Of a DNA stretch of 64,000 nucleotides, positions 11,901 to 21,295 are shown piece by piece. The DNA is taken from contig NZ_CP118982.1 in the NCBI RefSeq assembly GCF_029024965.1, positions 1,984,001 through 2,048,000 on the forward strand, given 5' to 3'. The notes beneath the pieces were generated by a model that worked only from the letters and a program-made list of their open reading frames with translations, was not told the origin of the DNA and did no database searches. The position numbers and the translations under genes were made by a program. How positions within the stretch are numbered: the first letter of the stretch is position 1; each line of letters begins with the position of its first letter. The stretch comes from Staphylococcus equorum. GTDB taxonomy: Bacteria > Bacillota > Bacilli > Staphylococcales > Staphylococcaceae.

Positions 11901-11932
11901 AACGCCGTCGATATTGCTCGATGGCGTTTTTA
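11901..11932 (+). terminator. Terminator of popT
   Basis: AACGCC-TCGA pairs with TCGA-GGCGTT around a 6-base loop and is followed by TTTTT. Confidence 0.85.
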
Positions 11933-12089
11933 AATACACTTTCTCAAAGTTTTCGATGACACAAAACACAAATTCAATTTTTTAAACTCTGTAAATCTTG
12001 ATAGTGGATAACTACACTCATTTTTTATATAATGAACTTTCAATCATTTTTAGATTGAATCAGAAAATATTGGAGGAATTAATTAATAT

Positions 12090-13118
12090 TTGGGAACCCT
12101 TATTAGTTTAATCACGTTTATCATTTTATTAATACTTACTGCATTCTTTGTCGCTTCAGAGTTCGCAATAGTCAAAGTTCGAACATCAAGAATCCACTCG
12201 CTTGCAACAGGTAATAACAAAAATGCACTTTCAGCACAAAAGGTAGTAACACACTTAGATGAATACCTAGCCGCCTGTCAATTAGGTATTACAATTACCG
12301 CTTTAGGCATCGGTATGGTCGGCGAATCGACTTTCGAGTTTATGTTACACCCGCTTTTCAGTAGTTTAGGCTTGTCAGATTCGATGATACATGTCTTCAC
12401 ATTAATTAGCGCTTTCGTAATTGCAACCTATTTACACGTTGTAGTCGGCGAAATGGCTCCTAAGACAGTTGCGATACAAAAAGCCGAACAAATCACATTA
12501 ATTATAGCTAAACCAATGATCATGTTTTACAAATTATTTTATCCATTTATATATATACTTAATGGTTCAGCGAGATTAATTTTGAAGATGTTTGGCATGC
12601 AACCTGCTAAAGAAAGTGAACTTTATCATTCCGAAGAAGAATTAAAATTATTGATTAAAGAAAGTCATGAAGGCGGAGAAATCTCTGAAAATGAATTAAC
12701 ACATATCAATCGTGCTTTTGCCTTTGATGAAATGACGATTAATGATGGTTATATTGCTCTCGACAAAGTTTCAATTATCGATATTAAAAATGATGTTGAT
12801 GAAACAAAAGCTTATATAAATAATGCGAATTACACAAGATTCCCTGTATTTAGAGATAACCCAACTCAAATTGTTGGTTACTTACATGCTAAGGATTTTT
12901 TAAATGATGATTTAACGACACTTGAAAATATTACAAACGATATTCTAAAAGTAAGTCTTAATACTAAATACCATCATGTATTAGAGCTGATGAAAACACA
13001 TCAAATCCACATCGCACTTGTCGAAGATGAAAACCGTAATCCTATTGGTATAATTACCATGGAAAACATTTTAGAAAATATAGTTGGCGATATTAAAGAT
13101 GAGCATGATTTAGTCTAA
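12090..13118 (+). CDS. Short DUF21-CBS (CNNM/HlyC-CorC-like) membrane protein, second copy
   Basis: This 342-residue protein has a DUF21 membrane domain (about residues 1-190, with FVASEFAIVKVR near 22 and VVGEMAPKT near 118) followed by two CBS domains (about 205-335, ending NIVGDI). Like its paralogue at 2887-3906 it lacks the C-terminal CorC/HlyC domain. There is no ATG: an in-frame stop lies two codons before the TTG at 12090, so TTG is the earliest start, with TGGAGGAATT 13 bases upstream. Ion export or Mg2+ homeostasis is the family expectation. Confidence 0.85.
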   Translation: MGTLISLITFIILLILTAFFVASEFAIVKVRTSRIHSLATGNNKNALSAQKVVTHLDEYLAACQLGITITALGIGMVGESTFEFMLHPLFSSLGLSDSMIHVFTLISAFVIATYLHVVVGEMAPKTVAIQKAEQITLIIAKPMIMFYKLFYPFIYILNGSARLILKMFGMQPAKESELYHSEEELKLLIKESHEGGEISENELTHINRAFAFDEMTINDGYIALDKVSIIDIKNDVDETKAYINNANYTRFPVFRDNPTQIVGYLHAKDFLNDDLTTLENITNDILKVSLNTKYHHVLELMKTHQIHIALVEDENRNPIGIITMENILENIVGDIKDEHDLV

Positions 13119-13157
13119 ATATGTACTTTAATTAAAATAGTATTTCAACCGTAGACA

Positions 13158-13197
13158 AACCACCGACGAAGTTAAGCAACTTTGTTGGTGGTTTTTT
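13158..13197 (+). terminator. Terminator of DUF21-CBS gene
   Basis: AACCACC-AC-AAGTT pairs with AACTT-GT-GGTGGTT and is followed by TTTTTT. Confidence 0.85.
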
Positions 13198-13198
13198 G

Positions 13199-13807
13199 TA
13201 GTTCTTTAAGTACAATCTTATTATTTTATATGTCAGAAGCGTTTGGCTCAGACACGGTTACATATTTACGTATTGAAGTATTCTGCAAGCACTAAATTAG
13301 TCCCATTTGCTCATGCGTCTTGTAAGAATCCAGATAAATGCGCTAAAAAATAACCCGGAAGTATATGTCCCATCACTTTTAAATCATTTATGATATAAAA
13401 GCATCCCATAACTTCCGAGCTATTAAATAAAATATCAACAGCGAAAGTGATATTTTATTGATTCTATATATAATCAATATATAAACCTTCCATTATTATA
13501 GAAAGCTTACCATTAATTTGTTAGTTCTCCCATTGAAAATTAAACTGATTTTTCTCAATCAATCTATTTCCATTCTCTTATTTTACTCACCTGAGACCAC
13601 TATTTCAAATATAAGAGATAAGCGTGCATCACATGTTTCAATCATTTATTACAATTCACTTTATAAATGCTATACACAACTATATTTTACAGTTTTTTAT
13701 TATTGCCTTATATTGTCCAAACGTCAAAAATACATACCCACGCATTTATATATTTTGATAATCTAATATATAATTTATGATATCCTTAAGCAAAAAGGAG
13801 ATTTATT
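13199..13807. other. Intergenic stretch without a supported gene
   Basis: About 600 bases hold no convincing gene. There is a dyad with arms CGGAAGT and ACTTCCG (around 13364 and 13413) whose inner part contains GTCCCATC and GCATCCCAT, typical of staphylococcal intergenic repeat DNA. The in-frame open stretch at 13518-13766 has no ribosome binding site and low-complexity composition. Confidence 0.5.
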
Positions 13808-14023
13808 ATGGGTTTACTAGCTGCTATTGTATTAGGGATTATTTTCATACCTATCTACGCTTATTTTTGGGCTTTTATATTTCGCTGGGAAAATAATAGA
13901 AGAGTTAAGCGGAACAACTTTACCCCCATGACTGATAAACAGTATTATTTACTTTTAATCGTACATGGAATATTTGCTACATTTTTAGTTATCTTTGCAA
14001 TATACATAAGTTACTTTAAATGA
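13808..14023 (+). CDS. Small two-pass membrane protein of unknown function
   Basis: The 71-residue protein has two predicted membrane helices (about residues 3-25 and 47-68) joined by a strongly basic loop (RWENNRRVKRNN) that should face the cytoplasm. An excellent AAAAAGGAG site stands eight bases before the ATG. I do not recognise the family. It is monocistronic, followed by the recombinase remnant. Confidence 0.7.
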   Translation: MGLLAAIVLGIIFIPIYAYFWAFIFRWENNRRVKRNNFTPMTDKQYYLLLIVHGIFATFLVIFAIYISYFK

Positions 14024-14096
14024 TATGTGGCTATTTCATAATAATAAAGCCCTCTACACTCATATTCTCAACTTTAATTTTTTATTATCGTATTAA

Positions 14097-14334
14097 TTAA
14101 AAAACAAGAAAGAGTTAAAATGGAATGACAATTATTACCGAAATAGCAATTTTGTGTTAACGAATCACAATGGCAATCCTATACAACTTAGACGCTTTTA
14201 CATATTTTTAAGAAAGACTGTTAAAGATGAAGAGATTATAAAAGAAGTATCTTCACAAATATTAAGTCGTAGCCATATCTTTAAAAAGTGTTATAGAACA
14301 AATGGATAAGGAAATGATGAACAACCTTGAATAA
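14097..14334 (+). pseudogene. Decayed C-terminal fragment of a phage/ICE-type tyrosine recombinase
   Basis: Reading one frame from 14097 gives a peptide with ELKWNDNYYRNSNFVLTNH, then NGNPIQLRRF, LRKTVKD and SSQILSRSHIF, which is the C-terminal catalytic region style of staphylococcal phage and ICE integrases (the SHIF stretch corresponds to the H-x-x-R region). The frame is then lost and the typical tail EQMDKEMMNNLE appears in another frame up to 14334. The start, the catalytic tyrosine region and most of the N-terminus are missing. It is a relic of a past mobile element at this site. Confidence 0.65.
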
Positions 14335-14347
14335 GTAAAACTTAGTT

Positions 14348-14375
14348 AACACGTCCAAATTTGGTCGTGTTTTTT
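14348..14375 (+). terminator. Terminator behind recombinase remnant
   Basis: AACACG and CGTGTT enclose the palindrome CCAAATTTGG and are followed by TTTTTT. It probably belonged to the lost recombinase gene. Confidence 0.7.
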
Positions 14376-14430
14376 ATGCTTTATATTCGATAATTTTTAC
14401 ATACTGCCCTTTTTCAATTCTTACAACCAT

Positions 14431-14469
14431 AAAAAAGAACCCTCAAACCGTTGCGGTTAAAGGATTCTT
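14431..14469 (-). terminator. Terminator of metNIQ operon
   Basis: On the minus strand AAGAA-CCT-AACC pairs with GGTT-AGG-TTCTT around GCAAC and is followed by TTTTTT, 14 bases after the metQ stop. Confidence 0.85.
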
Positions 14470-14483
14470 CATAAAATTTGATA

Positions 14484-15299
14484 TTATTTTGCTGGTACGA
14501 CCGCACCATCGTATTCTTTGTTGATATAGTCTTTAATTTCTTTAGACTGGAGTACATCAATTAGCGCTTTAATTTTCTCGTCATCTTTATGACCTTCTCT
14601 TACGCCAATTAAATTCGCATAAGGATTGTCTTTTGCTTTCTCTAGAACAATTGAATCATCTTTAGGGCTTAAATCTTGATCAATTGCAAAGTTTGAATTA
14701 ATAATTACAGCATCAGCATCTTCGTTTTGATAAATTTTAGGTAGATACTCTGCAGATTGTTTATTATTAAATTTGATGTCTTTTTTATTTTCTACAATAT
14801 CATCAAACGTAGCGTCTTCTGTTTTAACGCCATCTTTTAATTTAATAAGTCCTTCATCTACGAAGAATTTTAAGAAACGTCCTTCTTCAGCTGGATTATT
14901 CGAAACATATACTGTTGCGCCTTTTGGTAAATCTTTTAAACTTTTATATTTTTTAGAGTAAACTGCCATAGGCTCCAAGTGAACGTTTCCTGCTGATTCC
15001 ACTTTATAGCCTTTGTCTTCCTTCTCTGTTTTTAAATATGGTGTATGTTGGAAGAAGTTCGCATCAAGTTCACCTTTATCTAATAATTTATTCGGTGTTG
15101 TATAATCATTAATCGTTTTGATTTTTAGCTTATAACCTTTATCTTCTAACAATGGTTCTGCTTTTTCTAATATTTCTGCGTGCGGTGCTGGCGAAGCTCC
15201 GACTGTAATTGTCTTATCTTTTTCATCTCCGCCACCGCCACATGCTGCTAATAAAAGTGCTAAAGCAACTACAGAAACTAAACTTAATATTTTTTTCAT
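14484..15299 (-). CDS. metQ: Methionine ABC transporter substrate-binding lipoprotein MetQ
   Basis: MetQ captures methionine (often the D- or L-isomer, sometimes methionine-containing peptides) at the membrane surface and delivers it to MetNI. The 271-residue precursor has a lipoprotein signal with lipobox LLAAC (Cys20) followed by a GGGG linker, then the NLPA domain with VGASPAPHAEILE, FFQHTPYLK, YVSNNPAEEGR and LIGVREGHKDD. It is the last gene of metN-metI-metQ, downstream of a SAM riboswitch, and is followed by a terminator. Confidence 0.93.
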   Translation of the reverse strand: MKKILSLVSVVALALLLAACGGGGDEKDKTITVGASPAPHAEILEKAEPLLEDKGYKLKIKTINDYTTPNKLLDKGELDANFFQHTPYLKTEKEDKGYKVESAGNVHLEPMAVYSKKYKSLKDLPKGATVYVSNNPAEEGRFLKFFVDEGLIKLKDGVKTEDATFDDIVENKKDIKFNNKQSAEYLPKIYQNEDADAVIINSNFAIDQDLSPKDDSIVLEKAKDNPYANLIGVREGHKDDEKIKALIDVLQSKEIKDYINKEYDGAVVPAK

Positions 15300-15322
15300 A
15301 TAATAAAGTCCCCTTTTAAAAT

Positions 15323-16018
15323 TTATCGTTTATCTATTTTATTTGTAGACCAGTCACCAATAAATTGAATGATAAATACAATAATCAGTATTAAAACTGT
15401 TGATACAAATATGACGTCATTTTGATTTCGTGTGAAGCCAGTTAAATACGCTAAGTTACCTAAACCACCTGCACCAATTACACCAGCAACCGCTGTTGAT
15501 CCAACTAAAGCAATTGCAGTCACTGTAATACCGGATATTAAAGCTGGCATTGCTTCTGGTAAAAGGACTTTTTTCACTACTGTCCATGTATTTGCGCCCA
15601 TTGACCAAGCCGCTTCGATTACGCCTTTGTCGATTTCTTTAAATGCGATCTCTACTAATCTTGCATAGAACGGTGCAGCACTAATAATCAATGCTGGTAA
15701 AGCTCCAGTTGGTCCACTAATTGTTCCTAATATTAAACTTGTGAATGGAATCAACAAGAGTATGAGAATAATGAAAGGTATCGCTCTGAATAAGTTTACG
15801 ATAAATGAAACTACACTATAAAAGACTCTTGCCACTGGTGATTTACTTTTAGCTGATAAGAAGAGTAATACACCTAAAATCAGTCCTAAAACAAAAGCAA
15901 ACGCTGTTGCTATTACAGTCATATAAATTGTTTCATATGTTGCTAACCAAACTTCGTCCCAACTAATATTTGGCATAGTAACCATCTCACGGAGTATGTC
16001 ACCAAACGAATTACCCAT
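15323..16018 (-). CDS. metI: Methionine ABC transporter permease MetI
   Basis: MetI is the membrane channel of the methionine importer. The 231-residue protein has five to six membrane helices and the permease coupling motif [29 protein letters not shown] split here as [11 protein letters not shown] and [12 protein letters not shown] (about residues 130-165). Its start overlaps the end of metN by 8 bases, so translation is likely coupled. Spacing to metQ is 23 bases. Confidence 0.94.
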   Translation of the reverse strand: MGNSFGDILREMVTMPNISWDEVWLATYETIYMTVIATAFAFVLGLILGVLLFLSAKSKSPVARVFYSVVSFIVNLFRAIPFIILILLLIPFTSLILGTISGPTGALPALIISAAPFYARLVEIAFKEIDKGVIEAAWSMGANTWTVVKKVLLPEAMPALISGITVTAIALVGSTAVAGVIGAGGLGNLAYLTGFTRNQNDVIFVSTVLILIIVFIIQFIGDWSTNKIDKR

Positions 16019-17036
16019 GCTTTAACACCTCCACTGAAACGTGTTGCGCTTCTAAATCATTTTTGAACTTTTCGAATTTTTCTGAATTTACTGTTGGTAA
16101 ATGCACTACTAAAAAGCCGATTGAACCGTCTTTCGTATGTTTAATATTAGCTTCCAATATATTTACATCAATATTATGCGTCTTAGTTATGTATGATACT
16201 AACGGCTCCGTAGTATTGCTTCCTGTAAAATTCAAGCGAACTACATAATCATTTTCATTTAATGTTATTAAATCTGTGATAGATTCATCAAAATCATCGT
16301 CTAAATCATCTTTCACAAAGCGTTTTGTTACTTCATGTTGTGGGTTTTCAAAGACAGTTGTAACCTTGCCTTGTTCAATTACACGGCCATTTTCCATAAC
16401 AGCGACTTCATCACAGATACGTCGAATGACATGCATTTCGTGTGTAATGATTACGATTGTTAAATTTCGTTCTTCTTTAATCTTTAATAATAATTCTAGA
16501 ATTTCATCTGTCGTTTGAGGATCTAAAGCACTTGTTGCTTCATCGCAAAGCAATACAGTAGGTTCATTAGCTAATGCACGCGCGATACCGACACGTTGCT
16601 TTTGACCGCCTGATAATTCCGATGGATATGCATTTTCTCTTCCTTTTAGTCCTACCAATTCCACTAGTTCTAAAGCACGTTGCTTCGCTTCACGGCGCGA
16701 AACACCAGCAATTTCTAGCGGAAATGTAATATTATTTAATACATTTCGTGACCACAGTAAATTAAAATGTTGAAAAATCATGCTCACTTTTTGACGTTTT
16801 TTTCTTAAATCTGATTTAGATAAATCACCAATCTTATCTCCATCAATAATTACGTCACCTGAAGTAGGTTGCTCGAGATTGTTCAAGAGTCTTACTAAAG
16901 TACTTTTCCCCGCTCCTGAAAAACCAACTACTCCAAAGATTGAGCCTGATTGAATGTTTAAATCAACATGATCTACAGCTAGTACGTCGTGTTTTTTTGT
17001 CTTGTACCTTTTGACTATTTGATTTAATTCAATCAT
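16011..17036 (-). CDS. metN: Methionine ABC transporter ATP-binding protein MetN
   Basis: MetN powers methionine uptake. The 341-residue protein has Walker [10 protein letters not shown] (38-46), signature LSGGQKQR (about 140), Walker [12 protein letters not shown], and a C-terminal NIL domain (about 265-340) that binds methionine and mediates trans-inhibition. I choose the ATG at 17036, eight bases after AGGAGG; a GTG directly before it is the alternative. Expression should be switched on when S-adenosylmethionine is low because a SAM riboswitch with a terminator precedes it. Confidence 0.95.
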   Translation of the reverse strand: MIELNQIVKRYKTKKHDVLAVDHVDLNIQSGSIFGVVGFSGAGKSTLVRLLNNLEQPTSGDVIIDGDKIGDLSKSDLRKKRQKVSMIFQHFNLLWSRNVLNNITFPLEIAGVSRREAKQRALELVELVGLKGRENAYPSELSGGQKQRVGIARALANEPTVLLCDEATSALDPQTTDEILELLLKIKEERNLTIVIITHEMHVIRRICDEVAVMENGRVIEQGKVTTVFENPQHEVTKRFVKDDLDDDFDESITDLITLNENDYVVRLNFTGSNTTEPLVSYITKTHNIDVNILEANIKHTKDGSIGFLVVHLPTVNSEKFEKFKNDLEAQHVSVEVLKHG

Positions 17037-17100
17037 CACACTTGCCTCCTTGTATTACACTATCAATTAAAAAATGCTTCCTCTATTATTCAGTGAAGAA

Positions 17101-17231
17101 AAGAGAAAGCATTAATCGCTTCTCTCATCTCCCAAAGTTAATCGTAACTTCATGTGAATTGGCACCATTTCTGATTCAGACGGTTGCCGGGCTTCAAAGG
17201 GCACATCCCTCCACCACTCTTGATAAGAGTA
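17101..17231 (-). ncRNA. SAM-I (S-box) riboswitch with terminator, upstream of metNIQ
   Basis: On the minus strand the S-box core is clear: CTCTTATCAAGAG, GGTGGAGGGA, GCCCTTTGAAGCCCGGCAAC, TGGTGCCAATTC and the closing GAGATGAGAG. It continues into a hairpin (GAGAGAAGC...GCTTTCTC) with a T-run at 17103-17097, about 65 bases before metN. High S-adenosylmethionine is expected to stabilise the aptamer and allow termination. Confidence 0.95.
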
Positions 17232-17284
17232 TCATTTATTTAATTATTTTTAATCCTATCATCGCACTCATGTTTCGTCAATAA

Positions 17285-17584
17285 CTATTTTAAATTTTCT
17301 AACAAATAAGGAACAGATTGAAATGCGTAAATTCTTTTCTGCTCTTTACCTTTAGACATCAACATGAGCACAGGTACAGATTGTATTTCTTGCGCTTGGC
17401 TAAAATCAGGATGAAAATTCAAATCTATTTTTGTAATTGGTAGTTTCAAAATTTCATTTGCTATATCTAACATGCGTTCTGAAACTTTACAAGTTCCACA
17501 CGTTGGTGTATAACCAAATATTAAATATTTTTCTTTTTCTTCATGTTCGTGCACATCTGCACGGTGTTCACTTGTTACATTCAT
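17285..17584 (-). CDS. Thioredoxin-fold protein with CGTC active site
   Basis: The 99-residue protein has a thioredoxin fold with the redox motif TPTCGTCK (Cys29 and Cys32) and the cis-proline segment QSVPVLML (about 72-79), so a thiol-disulfide exchange role in the cytoplasm is likely. The partner is unknown. Its ATG overlaps the stop of the upstream Toprim gene in an ATGA arrangement, showing a translationally coupled pair that is also present in S. aureus. Confidence 0.85.
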   Translation of the reverse strand: MNVTSEHRADVHEHEEKEKYLIFGYTPTCGTCKVSERMLDIANEILKLPITKIDLNFHPDFSQAQEIQSVPVLMLMSKGKEQKRIYAFQSVPYLLENLK

Positions 17585-17973
17585 GTTAATAAACTTACCC
17601 TTTCAGCTATATAATCTAATTTTGCTTTAGCTACTTTTTCTGCGTCTTTTACAGAAAAACCATGTTTTCGCAGTACTTTGGATAAATATGGTTTAGGGCA
17701 TCTAGCAACCTCACAATATTGTCTATCTATGCGTATATGTTTACTTTCACTGAGATATCGTTTGAACCATTTCCGTATCTTTTCACCTTCTTTATCTGAA
17801 TCAACAAGAATATACACTTGTTTATCATATAAAGTTTCAACCATTTCATCGATTTTATCAATGCCCATAGTACCGTTTGTACATATGATATCAATTGGCT
17901 GATCAATAACTTGCTTTACCCGCTTCTTGTCTGACTTGCCTTCGACAATGATAACTTGGTTTAGTATCGTCAT
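17581..17973 (-). CDS. Toprim domain protein
   Basis: The 130-residue protein is almost entirely a Toprim domain: the glutamate motif VIIVEGKSDKKRV (about 7-19) and the DxD motif VDSDKEGEK (about 75-83). Toprim domains cut or synthesise nucleic acids with Mg2+; small stand-alone forms resemble RNase M5. The C-terminal part with RKHGFSVKDAEK also resembles that family. The ATG at 17973 follows GAGGGT at good spacing; a GTG three codons upstream is too close. The stop overlaps the thioredoxin-like gene by four bases. Confidence 0.82.
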   Translation of the reverse strand: MTILNQVIIVEGKSDKKRVKQVIDQPIDIICTNGTMGIDKIDEMVETLYDKQVYILVDSDKEGEKIRKWFKRYLSESKHIRIDRQYCEVARCPKPYLSKVLRKHGFSVKDAEKVAKAKLDYIAERVSLLT

Positions 17974-18233
17974 GACATCCACCCTCTAAATGTTGATAGT
18001 TGTTCAATCTACTTAGTTCTTCACAATACTTAGCGACTATAAACATAATTTACATATTCCTAATCTTATCTTATTATTGAAAATAATTTTTGTCATTTAA
18101 AGACATCTAATTAAATATTCATTATCTTATATAAGAACTGTTTTTTAGTACTATTAAGCTATGATTTACTATAGCTCACTTTATGCATCTTTTAACTTGA
18201 CTAAAAACCACATAAAATAGATTATTCTCATTA

Positions 18234-18266
18234 AAAAAACCCCAAGATAATCTATATCATGGAGTT
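18234..18266 (-). terminator. Terminator of gcvH
   Basis: On the minus strand CCATGATA pairs with TATCTTGG (one mismatch) and is followed by GGTTTTTTT. Confidence 0.65.
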
Positions 18267-18278
18267 CATACTTTGTTT

Positions 18279-18659
18279 TTATTCACCAATCATTTCTGAG
18301 TATTGCTCAGCTGATAGTAATTCATCTAATTGACTTTCATCACTTAATTCAACTTTTACCATCCATGCTTTATCGTATGGTGATTCATTTACGAATTCTG
18401 GGCTGTCTTCTAATTCTTCGTTAGACTCGACAACTTTCCCAGTAACAGGTGCGTATAGTTCTGAAACTGTTTTTACTGATTCAACACTACCAAAAGTTTC
18501 ACCTTCGTTAATCTCATCGTCGACTTCTGGTAATTCAACGAATACGATATCTCCTAATTCACCTTGAGCATATTCAGTTATACCAATTGTTACTGTATTT
18601 CCTTCAATTTTAACCCATTCATGTTCTTTAGAATATTTAAATTCACTCGGTACTGCCAC
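18279..18659 (-). CDS. gcvH: Glycine cleavage system H protein GcvH
   Basis: GcvH is the lipoyl carrier of the glycine cleavage complex; in staphylococci it also serves as the lipoate entry point for relay to other 2-oxoacid dehydrogenases. The 126-residue length is normal and the lipoylated lysine is visible in [13 protein letters not shown] (Lys63). The ATG is preceded by AGGAGGGGA. Other gcv genes are elsewhere, as usual in staphylococci. The 17983-18278 stretch downstream contains only the terminator and AT-rich DNA. Confidence 0.96.
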   Translation of the reverse strand: MAVPSEFKYSKEHEWVKIEGNTVTIGITEYAQGELGDIVFVELPEVDDEINEGETFGSVESVKTVSELYAPVTGKVVESNEELEDSPEFVNESPYDKAWMVKVELSDESQLDELLSAEQYSEMIGE

Positions 18660-18827
18660 AAGAATCCCCTCCTAAATGATTTTACATATTAATGATGCCA
18701 TATGAAAAGCTTTCAAGCAACTATTTCCTGATACCATAATGCAATCAGATGTTTTCACAGCAATAGATGAAGCGTTTCCACAATCACTATTGTAACCACT
18801 TATTTAATTATGAATTTAAAATTTATT

Positions 18828-19181
18828 TTATAACCAAGTTTCTTTATATTGGTCTTCTTTAAATCCAACTGTAACTTTATTTCCTGAAATGGCTAGCGGT
18901 CTTTTAACTAACATACCATTTGAAGCCAATAAATCTAACTTTTCATCATTCGTTAGATCTTTCAACTTATCTTTCAATCCAAGCTCACGATATTTTGCGC
19001 CATGTGTGTTAAAAAGTTTATTAATATCAATTTCTGTCGCTTCAATAATATCTTTAAACTCGTTTTTAGTAGGTGTATGTTGAACGATATCAATTGGTTC
19101 AAAACTAACACCATACTCCTGTAAGAACTTAGCTGCCTTCTTACAAGTTGTACAATTAGGATACTGGTAAAATTTTATCAT
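18828..19181 (-). CDS. ArsC/Spx-family thioredoxin-fold protein
   Basis: The 117-residue protein has the ArsC/Spx fold with the N-terminal redox motif YPNCTTCKKA (Cys10 and Cys13), HGAKYRELGLKDKL and the C-terminal LVKRPLAISGNKVTVGFKEDQYKETW. The CxxC and the RP motif fit the YusI/YffB-like branch, usually named arsenate reductase family, but arsenate reduction is not shown and no ars genes are adjacent. The ATG at 19181 has AGGAGG nine bases upstream; an upstream extension of ten residues is unsupported. Confidence 0.85.
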   Translation of the reverse strand: MIKFYQYPNCTTCKKAAKFLQEYGVSFEPIDIVQHTPTKNEFKDIIEATEIDINKLFNTHGAKYRELGLKDKLKDLTNDEKLDLLASNGMLVKRPLAISGNKVTVGFKEDQYKETWL

Positions 19182-19324
19182 TATGCTGTACCTCCTATGT
19201 CTAGTTAACACTAATATATCAAATTTCTACTTAAAACGCTCTTAATATCAAGCTGATTTTTTTAATAATGGCTAATTGTCAGTTATAATAAAGTTAATAA
19301 TATCTAAAATAAAGGAGTTATACT

Positions 19325-19645
19325 ATGCAACCAATAAATTCTACAGACAATTTTAAAGAAACAATACAAAGTGATAATCCTGTCATTGTTAAATTCGAAG
19401 CAGGCTGGTGTCCAGATTGTAAAGCGATGGACATGTGGATTGATCCAATCACTGAAAAATATAATGATTACCAATGGTTCACTGTAAATCGTGATGAATT
19501 AGAAGACGTAGCGTCTGACAATGATGTAATGGGTATTCCTAGCTTGTTAGTTTTCAAAAATGGAGAAAAACTAGCTCATTTACATTCAGCAAATGCAAAA
19601 TCTCCAGAACAAGTTGAATCATTTTTAGCAGAAACATTTAAATAA
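19325..19645 (+). CDS. Thioredoxin family protein
   Basis: This is a 106-residue thioredoxin-fold protein with the active site AGWCPDCKAMD (Cys29 and Cys32) and cis-proline in MGIPSLLVFKNG (about 73-84). The WCPDC sequence differs from the WCGPC of main thioredoxins, so it is an accessory thiol reductase. The ATG has AAAGGAG upstream. It is divergent from the ArsC/Spx-like gene and a strong terminator follows. Confidence 0.9.
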   Translation: MQPINSTDNFKETIQSDNPVIVKFEAGWCPDCKAMDMWIDPITEKYNDYQWFTVNRDELEDVASDNDVMGIPSLLVFKNGEKLAHLHSANAKSPEQVESFLAETFK

Positions 19646-19691
19646 ATTATAAAATATTGCAGATGAAAATCTAAGGCATACATTTAAGTAT

Positions 19692-19729
19692 AAAGGCCGC
19701 ATTGAATTTTAATTTCAATGCGGCCTTTA
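19692..19729. terminator. Strong terminator between convergent genes
   Basis: AAAGGCCGCATTGAA pairs perfectly with TTCAATGCGGCCTTT around an 8-base loop. Confidence 0.9.
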
Positions 19730-19791
19730 TATATTTATCTCAACAATCATTCAAATGACTGCTTACCCACTTTACAATTATTATATGACAG

Positions 19792-20331
19792 TTAAAATTT
19801 ATCAATTATATTATTTAGATGACGTTCTCTATGTGGTACTTCGTCTTCTAAATCAGTTAAATATAAAAATCCGACTAAGCTCTCATCGTCTTTCACTCCA
19901 AATAACGCACGCATTTCAGGTTCAAAAATATATGCTGGCGTTTTCCAACACGTACCAATGCCAACTTCATGTAGAAGAAGCATTAAATTTTGAGTGAAAG
20001 CTCCAAATGCCATATAATTTTCTAAATTTTGTTTTTGTCTTGGATCTTCTTTTAAGACTAAAGCTAGCATGCCCCCAAGATTTGTTGCTACATTATAATG
20101 ATCTTCTTGTTTTTTCTTCAGATTAGGAAACGCGATTTTGGTAAGCTGTTTACTCATATCCCCTAATCTATCTTTAGCAATATGAACAACTCTCCATGGC
20201 TCTCTCATACCATGATTAGGTGCATCAGTAGCTTGTTGAATAGCTTGATATAAAGCAGCATCGTCTATATTCATATCTCTTTTGAACACTTTAATACTAC
20301 GACGTTGTGCTATTGCTTCCTGCAATTCCAT
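19792..20331 (-). CDS. Nitroreductase family protein
   Basis: The 179-residue flavoenzyme has the nitroreductase N-terminal motif IAQRRSIKVF (about 8-17), HGMREPWRVV, and GIGTCWKTPAY in the FMN-binding region. It should use NAD(P)H to reduce nitroaromatics or quinones; the natural substrate is unknown. I choose the ATG at 20331 after GAAAGGG, dropping six residues. It lies 66 bases after aroD on the same strand and may be cotranscribed with it, as in S. aureus. Confidence 0.88.
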   Translation of the reverse strand: MELQEAIAQRRSIKVFKRDMNIDDAALYQAIQQATDAPNHGMREPWRVVHIAKDRLGDMSKQLTKIAFPNLKKKQEDHYNVATNLGGMLALVLKEDPRQKQNLENYMAFGAFTQNLMLLLHEVGIGTCWKTPAYIFEPEMRALFGVKDDESLVGFLYLTDLEDEVPHRERHLNNIIDKF

Positions 20332-20397
20332 ATAATATCGCCCTTTCACTATTGATAATTATTTTCAATTATAAGACAGGTCGAGATTATTTTCAAA

Positions 20398-21117
20398 CTA
20401 CTCATATAACTTTAATTGTTGTTTTAACGCTTCAACATGAATTTGACCTGGTGCTTTAGGACTATCAAGACAGCCATACGTTACAGTGCCTCCAAATAAT
20501 CCCTGCGCAGTCCTTGATATAACACCCAATTTTGACATTGCAATGCCTATTACTTGTTGAGTGACTGAATCAGACGTTTCTGACATCGCACTTAATAAAT
20601 TAAGCACATCTTGTTTTTCATGAGGCATTACTGCAACTTTTAAATAATCTGGTTCAAGTTGATGCATTTTAAAATAAAGATGTTTTAAAGCTTCTAATGC
20701 CGGTGTTTTTTTAAAATCATGATAGGACAATACCACTTGGATTTGTTTGCTTTTAAATTGTTCAATTAAATCTATTAAAGGTTGTGTTGATTTCCCGGGT
20801 TCAAATTCAATATCAACTAAATCAATATGTGCTAAATTGATCATTTCAGCTAATGCATTCAAATATGCTTCTTGTGATAACGTGCCGCTTCCACCTTGTG
20901 AAGAAGTACGATAAGTAACGAGTATTTTTTTCCCTAAATTTAAACTATAGATATTGTCTACTACTTTAGACACATGCTTCACATCAAAATCCACCCACTG
21001 ATCTATTCTAAGTTCAATGATTTCTATTGAATCTTGAAATTTAATTAAGTCTTTTATAGTAGATTGTGAAAGTTCGTTTTCTGGCGCTATCGTAACAGCT
21101 ATATCAACTTCAGTCAT
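20398..21117 (-). CDS. aroD: Type I 3-dehydroquinate dehydratase AroD
   Basis: AroD catalyses the third step of the shikimate pathway, dehydrating 3-dehydroquinate through a Schiff base. The 239-residue protein shows the catalytic His133 (VLSYHDF) and the Schiff-base Lys160 (YLKVAVMP), plus IELRIDQW, VTYRTSSQGG and GQIHVEALKQQL near the C-terminus. The ATG has AAGGAAG upstream. The nitroreductase gene follows on the same strand. Confidence 0.96.
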   Translation of the reverse strand: MTEVDIAVTIAPENELSQSTIKDLIKFQDSIEIIELRIDQWVDFDVKHVSKVVDNIYSLNLGKKILVTYRTSSQGGSGTLSQEAYLNALAEMINLAHIDLVDIEFEPGKSTQPLIDLIEQFKSKQIQVVLSYHDFKKTPALEALKHLYFKMHQLEPDYLKVAVMPHEKQDVLNLLSAMSETSDSVTQQVIGIAMSKLGVISRTAQGLFGGTVTYGCLDSPKAPGQIHVEALKQQLKLYE

Positions 21118-21295
21118 TTTTATTACTTCCTTTATCTAATATGATTAAAATAATTGTATAACAATTTTCAAAAATAAAACAATCAATATACATTAACTTA
21201 TAAAATGGCAGTATTAATCAAAGAATGAATTTTATATGATTTAAAAATAATTCTTCGGGTATACAGTAATAGTAAGTCATTAAGGAGGTAATAAA

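Noticed and set aside
13518-13766. Open frame of 82 codons on the plus strand.
   Set aside because: No ribosome binding site and low-complexity AT-rich sequence; not like any family.
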